A DNA stretch of 9,921 nucleotides from Candidatus Bathyarchaeota archaeon (lineage in GTDB: Archaea > Thermoproteota > Bathyarchaeia > RBG-16-48-13 > GCA-020355125), in assembly GCA_030671165.1 (NCBI GenBank), contig DAOVAG010000020.1, positions 1 to 9,921 on the forward strand, written 5' to 3'. The number at the start of each line of letters is the position of its first letter. Positions within the stretch are counted from its first letter, which is position 1. The notes beneath the pieces are model-generated. The model saw only the letters and a program-made list of their open reading frames with translations, was not told the DNA's origin and ran no database searches. The position numbers and the translations under genes were made by a program. Positions 5,647 to 9,921 of the stretch are shown in pieces.

Positions 5647-6702
5647 ATGGCTAAAAATCCATTCAAATATATGGAAACCCTAAATACTGTCCACTCACCA
5701 ATGGATCCAAAGCAAATAGAAGCTCATTATGGTCATTATATACGTCCAAAGATCTCGACTATGGATAAGAAGGTCGTAATTGAAGCAGCTATTCCTGGAT
5801 GGCAACCCATCTGGTGGTGGAGAGCACGTGGGGTAGAAAATTTACCGCCTGGAGCTAATGGTGGAACTACATGTATTCAGGAACAAGCTGATGCGATAAT
5901 AGAATGTGTAAAAGCTGGAGCCGCTGTAATACATACACACCCAAGAGATCCTTCAGATGGTATGAATCGCATACATGCTCCTAAACTCCTTGGTGAAATT
6001 ATGGATCAAGCTTTCAATGAAGTAGACTTCATTACAGCCCACCACACTTGGGGTTGGGATTACACGAAGAGTTGGGAGACTGACTATGTATCCTATCCAA
6101 AGGAACTACTCAAATTAGGGAAAGGAAATAAATACGTTCAATGTGGCATGGTAATGTCTATGCCTGGTTACAGCCAAGGGCGAGCAATCCATAGTCATCG
6201 TTCAATAATTGAGGGTGTAAAATTCTTCGAAAAGAACTGTATCAAACCAATGTATTCTGTTGAAGCCTTTGCTTTTGAGGAGATGAAGACTACTTTATTT
6301 GATACAGGCATCTCAAATTGGAAGCCTTATTGGATAGCTCTACAGCTTGGAAAACATCTAGATCAATTTACATATCAGGATCCCTGGTCTTACCGATTAA
6401 CTATAAATTGTATGGAAATGGTTAAGAGGAACATGCCTGATGAAGATATTTTTCTAGGCCTTCATCCAGCGGGGCGAAATTGGCTTCCTATGGCTGTTAT
6501 CGGTCTCTTGTATGGCGCTCAGGTTATCCGGGTTGGTTTAGAAGACCAGTTCTACTTGTATCCCCATAAAGATGATATACCTACTAAAGCTTCTGAAAAT
6601 GTAGAACTTCTGGTAAAAATAATTAAAGATCTAGGAAGAGAAGTTGCAACTGTAAAAGAAGCTAGGGAAATGACTGGTGTCAAACTTATCAAAAAAGATT
6701 AA
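5647..6702 (+). CDS. BKACE-family beta-keto acid cleavage enzyme (DUF849)
   Basis: BKACE enzymes cleave a beta-keto acid with acetyl-CoA, giving acetoacetate and a new acyl-CoA; the prototype is 3-keto-5-aminohexanoate cleavage enzyme (Kce). The zinc-site motif IHTHPRDP gives His96, His98 and Arg100, and IRVGLED near the C-terminus gives Arg296, Glu299 (third zinc ligand) and Asp300, so the catalytic set looks complete. At 351 residues it is longer than the usual 270-310. It has about 40 extra N-terminal residues before the first strand (KKVVIEAAIPGW) and an aromatic IWWWRARG (55-62) where members normally have a short loop, so the substrate pocket probably differs from known types. No Shine-Dalgarno is seen; a leader of about 10 bases is expected. 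It is divergent to a 3-hydroxy acid dehydrogenase that could supply its substrate. Family assignment is strong; the substrate is unknown. Confidence 0.88.
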   Translation: MAKNPFKYMETLNTVHSPMDPKQIEAHYGHYIRPKISTMDKKVVIEAAIPGWQPIWWWRARGVENLPPGANGGTTCIQEQADAIIECVKAGAAVIHTHPRDPSDGMNRIHAPKLLGEIMDQAFNEVDFITAHHTWGWDYTKSWETDYVSYPKELLKLGKGNKYVQCGMVMSMPGYSQGRAIHSHRSIIEGVKFFEKNCIKPMYSVEAFAFEEMKTTLFDTGISNWKPYWIALQLGKHLDQFTYQDPWSYRLTINCMEMVKRNMPDEDIFLGLHPAGRNWLPMAVIGLLYGAQVIRVGLEDQFYLYPHKDDIPTKASENVELLVKIIKDLGREVATVKEAREMTGVKLIKKD

Positions 6703-6733
6703 CATACAGTTATTCTCTCTATTTTTCTATGAC

Positions 6734-6740
6734 TTTTTTT
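6734..6740 (+). terminator. Oligo-T terminator of BKACE
   Basis: Seven T residues lie about 30 bases after the BKACE stop codon, preceded by a further T-rich stretch (6722-6726). Confidence 0.5.
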
Positions 6741-6809
6741 CATCTTACAATGGTTAATATATTTTTCATTTTACATTTCTGATTCACGAGTCCATTAATA
6801 CTTGGAACA

Positions 6810-6829
6810 CAAAATCTTATGTGATTTTG
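6810..6829. repeat. Hairpin CAAAATC-N6-GATTTTG
   Basis: A perfect 7-bp stem with a TTATGT loop lies about 108 bases after BKACE. It could be a 3' stability element, a regulator site or chance. Confidence 0.35.
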
Positions 6830-6920
6830 AAGAGAATCATTTTCAGAGCTAAGTTTAATTCACTGAGTTTCTTTCCTATCTATTTAAAAAAAGAGTATAC
6901 TGTGATAAAGCATTTTTTAC

Positions 6921-6926
6921 AAAAAA
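6921..6926 (-). terminator. Oligo-T run ending the minus-strand microprotein unit
   Basis: Six T residues on the minus strand lie 37 bases after the TGA of the 26-codon ORF. A second minus-strand T-run lies at 6884-6890. Either would end a transcript of roughly 150-190 bases. Confidence 0.4.
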
Positions 6927-6963
6927 GAGATCGTATACGCCCCTTAATATGAAAAGTAACTTC

Positions 6964-7044
6964 TCACCGATGATTCTTTGATCTATTAACCTTTCGTTTC
7001 TTTTGCTTTTTGCTTTCCATATTTTTTTTATGATCCTTACCCAT
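6964..7044 (-). CDS. Putative 26-residue lysine-rich microprotein
   Basis: An ATG at 7044 opens 26 codons ending at TGA 6964-6966. The product has nine Lys, three Arg and two His against one Asp and one Glu, with the core KKQKKRKVNRSK. It has no hydrophobic segment, so it would be soluble and likely to bind nucleic acid or another polyanion. The gene-like signals are strong: AAGGTGAT 4 bases before the ATG (same GGTGAT plus 4-base geometry as fumarase alpha), a BRE/TATA (7095-7111) predicting a start near 7074 and a 30-base leader, and a T-run after the stop. I recognise no family. A short non-coding RNA, or chance in a Lys-codon-rich AT stretch, is the alternative. No neighbour indicates a function. 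Confidence 0.42.
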   Translation of the reverse strand: MGKDHKKNMESKKQKKRKVNRSKNHR

Positions 7045-7048
7045 GAAT

Positions 7049-7056
7049 ATCACCTT
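7049..7056 (-). promoter_or_regulatory. Shine-Dalgarno site of the microprotein ORF
   Basis: On the minus strand AAGGTGAT matches the archaeal anti-SD at seven of eight positions (ideal GAGGTGAT) and lies 4 bases before ATG 7044. It is among the best ribosome sites in the window. Confidence 0.45.
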
Positions 7057-7094
7057 CGGACGAATTTAAACTTCCAATCCTTTAACAATTCTTA

Positions 7095-7111
7095 CTTATA
7101 TATGCTTTGGT
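7095..7111 (-). promoter_or_regulatory. BRE/TATA promoter of the microprotein unit
   Basis: On the minus strand ACCAAAGCATATATAAG combines a BRE-like ACCAAAG with a TATA box. The predicted start, about 26 bases downstream, is near 7074, which leaves room for the ribosome site. Confidence 0.5.
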
Positions 7112-7310
7112 AAAAATTGAAGATAGTTATGATAAATACCGATTTTACTTTCTAAAAACCTATTTCAGAAAAGTGAAGCAACAGAAGCTAGATAAATTAC
7201 ATCGTATAAAAAAATTATGAACGTTATCATTTATCTTTTAAATGTGTGTCATCTCATTTTTGTAATAAACATTATGTGCACGTGACAAAAATTATATAGA
7301 GGGATTAAAG

Positions 7311-8546
7311 ATGATTGACGAATTCAACCTTGAAACAGTTCTTAAATCTCTCATAGAAATTGATACAAGTAATCCTCCAGGGAGAAATTATGGTAGAATC
7401 ATCAAGCTCATCGAGAAACAACTGTCATCATCAAGATGTAAAGTTGAAATAGTTGAAACTCCCAAGAAGAGGGTTAAAGAGTCAATTTCAGAAGCTCGGG
7501 GAATAACGGGTGAAAGAGTCAACTTAATAGCAACTTTAGAAAGAGGGAAAGGTAAAACGATGATATTGAATGCCCATGCAGATGTCGTTCCTGTTGGAGA
7601 AGGTTGGACATATCACCCTTTCAAGTTAACAAGGCGGGGTCGTGAATGGTATGGCAGAGGTGTGGCTGATGATAAAGGTCCTTTAGCCGTGTTAATTCTA
7701 GTCTTTAATGAACTTGCTACAAACCCAGATTGGCAAGGTAAGATTATCTTAGCTTCCACTATCGATGAGGAGATCGGAGGTCATGCAGGGCTTTCTTATC
7801 TGTTAGATGTTGGATTGTTAAAGGGAGATTATTGTATTGTTGGTGATGGAGGGATTGAAAACATAACAAATGCGGCTAATGGCTGTTTGAGATTCAGAGT
7901 TACGATCAAAGGGCGGTCGATCCATTCTAGCATGAATTGGCTTGGAATAAACGCTATTGAAAAAGCCACTAAACTCATCAAGAGATTGGTTGAGTATAAT
8001 GCTGACCTTAATAGACTTAACTCTAAAATCCCTGCAAATCCGCAAACCGGTGTCAATTGGCTCACGCCTAGTATAACTGTGGGTGTAATAAGGGGTGGTA
8101 CTAAGGTCAATATTGTTCCGAATATATGTGTATTGGAGATAGATCGACGACTGATTCCTGAAGAAGATAAATCTGAGGCAGTAACTAATTTTAAAAATAT
8201 TTTAGAAGAATTAAGTAACATAGATGTAGATTTAAAGTATGATATTGAAGTTGGTGGATTTCACGATTCCTTCATCACTTCTATAGACTGTGAGGTTGTG
8301 ACCACTCTTACCCAAACTTACAATGCTGTAATAACGGGAAAGGTTAACGTTTATGGCACACTTGGTTGTTTAGATGCTGCGCATGTTGCTAAATACAAAA
8401 TACCGGTTGTAGCTTTTGGTGCTTCAAGAGTAGAAAGTAATTCTCATGGTGTCGATGAACACGTTAGAATTGATGATTTATTGAATTTCGGTAAAATTAT
8501 TGAAGCGACTGTTTTACGAATTTTAAAAACTGAGGAGGTAAATTGA
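7311..8546 (+). CDS. M20 family metallohydrolase (ArgE/DapE-like deacylase)
   Basis: This is a cytoplasmic two-zinc amidohydrolase of the acetylornithine deacetylase/succinyl-diaminopimelate desuccinylase group, which removes acyl groups from amino acids or cleaves small peptides. The 411 residues begin with the usual EIDTSNPPG (16-24). Metal and catalytic residues are visible in order: His89 and Asp91 in AHADVVP, bridging Asp120 in GRGVADDKGP, catalytic Glu153 and ligand Glu154 in STIDEEIGG, Asp179 in VGDGG, and His379 in SNSHGVDE. The lid/dimerisation domain spans about 185-305. GAGG (7299-7302) lies 8 bases before ATG 7311. One base separates it from the Lrp gene, so an acyl-amino acid or its product may be the regulator's ligand. 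It is longer than typical LysK, and nothing shows which acyl-amino acid it uses. Confidence 0.88.
   Translation: MIDEFNLETVLKSLIEIDTSNPPGRNYGRIIKLIEKQLSSSRCKVEIVETPKKRVKESISEARGITGERVNLIATLERGKGKTMILNAHADVVPVGEGWTYHPFKLTRRGREWYGRGVADDKGPLAVLILVFNELATNPDWQGKIILASTIDEEIGGHAGLSYLLDVGLLKGDYCIVGDGGIENITNAANGCLRFRVTIKGRSIHSSMNWLGINAIEKATKLIKRLVEYNADLNRLNSKIPANPQTGVNWLTPSITVGVIRGGTKVNIVPNICVLEIDRRLIPEEDKSEAVTNFKNILEELSNIDVDLKYDIEVGGFHDSFITSIDCEVVTTLTQTYNAVITGKVNVYGTLGCLDAAHVAKYKIPVVAFGASRVESNSHGVDEHVRIDDLLNFGKIIEATVLRILKTEEVN
8534..8539 (+). promoter_or_regulatory. Shine-Dalgarno site deciding the TTG start of the Lrp gene
   Basis: GGAGGT, within GAGGAGGT (8532-8539) at the end of the M20 gene, lies 8 bases before TTG 8548. 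No in-frame ATG or GTG is nearby. Confidence 0.6.
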
Positions 8547-8547
8547 A

Positions 8548-8958
8548 TTGGATGAAATTGATAAAAAATTGTTGGAATTATTACGCAAAGATTCAAGACT
8601 TACGTATACTAAGATGGCTTTAATCTTGGGGGTATCAGAGGGAACAATTAGACAGAGGATTGGAAGACTTGTCGTTTCAGGCGTAATTGTGAGATTTACA
8701 ATTGAGACTGCTGTTGAGTGTCCAGAAGCACTTGTTATGCTATCTATTTCACCTAATTTTTCTACATCCAAAGTGGCAGAGCAAATTATGATGATTAGAG
8801 GAATTACATCTATATCTGAAGTAGCTGGTCAATATGATATATTTGTCATTGTTTCTGGTGTTGATATATCTTCAGTAAACGACTCTATTGATGACATCCG
8901 CGGCATCAAAGGTGTTGAGAATACGTATACGTTGTTTATTTTACGAAAATGGAAGTAA
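8548..8958 (+). CDS. Lrp/AsnC family transcriptional regulator
   Basis: This is a small DNA-binding regulator with an N-terminal helix-turn-helix (about 5-48: DKKLLELLRKDSRLTYTKMA, then GVSEGTIRQRIGRLVVSGVI) and a C-terminal RAM ligand-binding domain (about 60-132). The RAM domain includes the GQYDIFVIV strand (95-103) and the closing GVENTYTLFILRKWK. At 136 residues it is at the short end of the family but has both domains. It starts at TTG 8548, where the residues match the normal family N-terminus. The start lies one base after the M20 stop, so the two are co-transcribed. Lrp proteins form dimers and octamers that respond to amino acids and often control their own and adjacent genes. A palindrome next to the promoter of the next gene is the obvious candidate target. 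The ligand is unknown. Confidence 0.9.
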   Translation: MDEIDKKLLELLRKDSRLTYTKMALILGVSEGTIRQRIGRLVVSGVIVRFTIETAVECPEALVMLSISPNFSTSKVAEQIMMIRGITSISEVAGQYDIFVIVSGVDISSVNDSIDDIRGIKGVENTYTLFILRKWK

Positions 8959-8982
8959 TATCGCAATTATTATTCAATATTC

Positions 8983-8997
8983 CGTAAATTTTTTACG
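8983..8997. promoter_or_regulatory. Palindromic candidate operator CGTAAA-TTT-TTTACG
   Basis: Perfect 6-bp arms around three bases form a 15-bp palindrome of the size and AT-rich centre typical of Lrp-family sites. Its last two bases overlap the BRE of the next promoter, so a bound protein should block TFB. Its T6 centre could instead help terminate the M20-Lrp transcript, which ends 24 bases upstream. Confidence 0.5.
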
Positions 8998-9010
8998 AAA
9001 AGTATTTATA
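8996..9010 (+). promoter_or_regulatory. BRE/TATA promoter of the DRE-TIM gene
   Basis: CGAAAAG followed by TATTTATA is close to the archaeal BRE/TATA consensus. It predicts a start near 9033 and a leader of about 40 bases carrying GAGGAG (9059-9064). Confidence 0.6.
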
Positions 9011-9072
9011 GATACGTTCTGCTGTAGATAAAAAAATGGAATATTTACCATATTACATGAGGAGATACTTGA

Positions 9073-9921
9073 ATGGTTATTATCCTAGACTCAACCCTTA
9101 GAGAAGGGGAACTTCAGCCAGGAGTGTACTACAATAGAGATACCCGAGTGCAAATTGCGAGAGCTTTAGCAGACGTTGGAACTAAAAGGATCGAGTTTCC
9201 AATAGTTTATACTTCGAGGGGTGGAAAAATCGAAGATGTAAAAACAGCAGTTAATGAAGTTCAAGACTGCTACACCGATATAACTGCAGTTCTACACATG
9301 AGAGCGTTAAAGGCAGATGTGGAAATTGCAAGGGCTTATGATGCAACAGGATGCGCTATCTACATGGCTCCAACTGCTCTACATAGGAAAGGTAAGTTTC
9401 ATGGAATTAAACAACAGAGAGTAATTGAAAACTTCGTTAATGTGTTAGACCTCATTAAAGATTACGGGTTCTCATATCGCAGGGCTACTGTAGAAGATGC
9501 ATCTAGATTTGACCTCTCTTCAATCAAGGATGATGAAGATACTTTAGAATTCTTAGGTAAACTTTTAAAGTCAATTGAGGACGCCGGTGCAACGGTCGTG
9601 AGTATACCTGATACCAGTGGAATCCTTCCCCAAAATCGATGTATTCCTTTTATCAAGATTGTAAAGAATTTAACAAATTTACCTTTGGCATGCCATTTTC
9701 ATAATGATTATGGAAACGCTCTAGGTAATGCTTTACAAGTACTATCTATTCCAAATGTGCAAGAAATCAACGTTAGCATCCTTGGTTTAGGTGCGCGAAA
9801 TGGAATTACTGACCATTATGCATTTGTTGCTAATGCTGAAGACCTTTATAATATCAATACTGGTGAAAAACGTGATAAACTTCGATGGCTTTACGATACA
9901 TTCGTTCAAGTGACAGGTATA
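9073..9921 (+). CDS. DRE-TIM metallolyase, homocitrate/2-isopropylmalate synthase-like (3' end outside window)
   Basis: This TIM-barrel enzyme belongs to the superfamily that condenses acetyl-CoA with 2-keto acids or performs related lyase reactions. The frame is open for 283 codons to the window edge. ATG 9073 has GGAG 8 bases upstream. The N-terminal signature DSTLREGELQPG (6-17) gives catalytic Arg10 and metal ligand Glu11; Glu here, rather than Asp, is the homocitrate synthase pattern. VEDASRFD (140-147), PDTSG (179-183) and CHFHNDYG (207-214), with His208 and His210 as metal ligands, complete the barrel. It departs from the family in ELQPG where EQ.PG is usual, in SILGLGARNGITD (235-247) where the consensus is near NGIGERAGN, and in lacking the usual substrate-helix motif. 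The reaction is therefore not assignable. It follows an Lrp gene and its own promoter and operator-like palindrome. Confidence 0.82.
   Translation, partial: MVIILDSTLREGELQPGVYYNRDTRVQIARALADVGTKRIEFPIVYTSRGGKIEDVKTAVNEVQDCYTDITAVLHMRALKADVEIARAYDATGCAIYMAPTALHRKGKFHGIKQQRVIENFVNVLDLIKDYGFSYRRATVEDASRFDLSSIKDDEDTLEFLGKLLKSIEDAGATVVSIPDTSGILPQNRCIPFIKIVKNLTNLPLACHFHNDYGNALGNALQVLSIPNVQEINVSILGLGARNGITDHYAFVANAEDLYNINTGEKRDKLRWLYDTFVQVTGI

Larger units (their letters stand above)
6703..7310. other. 608-base intergenic region between BKACE and M20 genes
   Basis: It contains a T-run ending BKACE transcription (6734-6740), a hairpin (6810-6829), and a minus-strand unit of T-run, 26-codon ORF, ribosome site and BRE/TATA (6921-7111). 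Upstream of the M20 gene it has the overlapping palindromes GTGCAC/CACGTG (7276-7284). No tRNA or known riboswitch was recognised. Confidence 0.5.
8512..8999 (+). repeat. TTTTACGAA motif, three copies around the Lrp gene
   Basis: TTTTACGAA occurs at 8512-8520 (end of M20), 8939-8947 (end of Lrp) and 8991-8999 (palindrome arm plus BRE). The last two extend to the 11-bp TTTTACGAAAA. The two coding copies both fall on Leu-Arg codons (TTA CGA), which could explain them without regulation. Confidence 0.35.

Noticed and set aside
7217..7285. 22-codon hydrophobic ORF just before the M20 gene
   Set aside because: No ribosome site precedes its ATG and the A-rich TATA-like stretch is too close to serve it. 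Likely chance.
7286..7299. AAAAATTATATAGA as TATA box for the M20 gene
   Set aside because: It would start transcription near 7320, inside the gene, and no later in-frame start exists before residue 84. The true promoter must be further upstream and is not clear.
6703..7310. tRNA, CRISPR or riboswitch in the largest gap
   Set aside because: No cloverleaf, no regularly spaced repeats and no conserved aptamer core could be seen on either strand.

Overview
The window reads as a chromosomal segment of an AT-rich archaeon, most likely an uncultured heterotroph; the lineage cannot be fixed from this sequence. The evidence is: BRE/TATA-type promoters (CGAAAAG-TATTTATA, ACCAAAGC-ATATATAA), ribosome binding sites matching the archaeal anti-SD (GGTGAT, GGAGG, GAGGAGGT), oligo-T runs after genes, a two-subunit class I fumarase, and an AcnX pair of the type used as phosphomevalonate dehydratase in the archaeal mevalonate pathway. 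No rRNA, tRNA, CRISPR array, transposase or phage gene was seen.

Layout. Positions 1-2208 hold a tight plus-strand C4-acid operon: the C-terminal part of malic enzyme (its 5' end lies outside), then fumarate hydratase alpha and beta. A 329-base gap with a hairpin, a T-run and a possible 23-codon leader ORF separates it from the aconitase X large and small subunits (2538-4180), which overlap by ATGA. Next comes a divergent pair: a lambda-crystallin/carnitine-dehydrogenase-like 3-hydroxyacyl dehydrogenase (minus, 4253-5200) and a BKACE-family beta-keto acid cleavage enzyme (plus, 5647-6702). Their shared 446-base region holds promoters, a perfect tandem 13-bp repeat and an inverted repeat. The 608-base gap 6703-7310 looks empty but contains, on the minus strand, a compact unit of BRE/TATA, Shine-Dalgarno, a 26-codon very basic ORF and a T-run. 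Positions 7311-8958 carry an M20 amidohydrolase followed after one base by an Lrp/AsnC regulator. A palindrome touching a BRE/TATA promoter then precedes a divergent DRE-TIM metallolyase (homocitrate/2-isopropylmalate synthase superfamily) that runs off the end at 9921.

How the genes work together. Malic enzyme and fumarase interconvert pyruvate, malate and fumarate. The AcnX pair probably feeds isoprenoid lipid synthesis. The divergent dehydrogenase and BKACE could act in sequence: oxidise a 3-hydroxy acid to a beta-keto acid, then cleave it with acetyl-CoA, as in bacterial carnitine catabolism; the substrate here is unknown. The M20-Lrp pair and the following DRE-TIM gene suggest a locally regulated amino-acid or acyl-amino-acid module. 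The least ordinary items are the basic microprotein unit, the Lrp-linked palindrome with repeated TTTTACGAA motifs, the tandem repeat at the BKACE promoter, and the atypical DRE-TIM enzyme.
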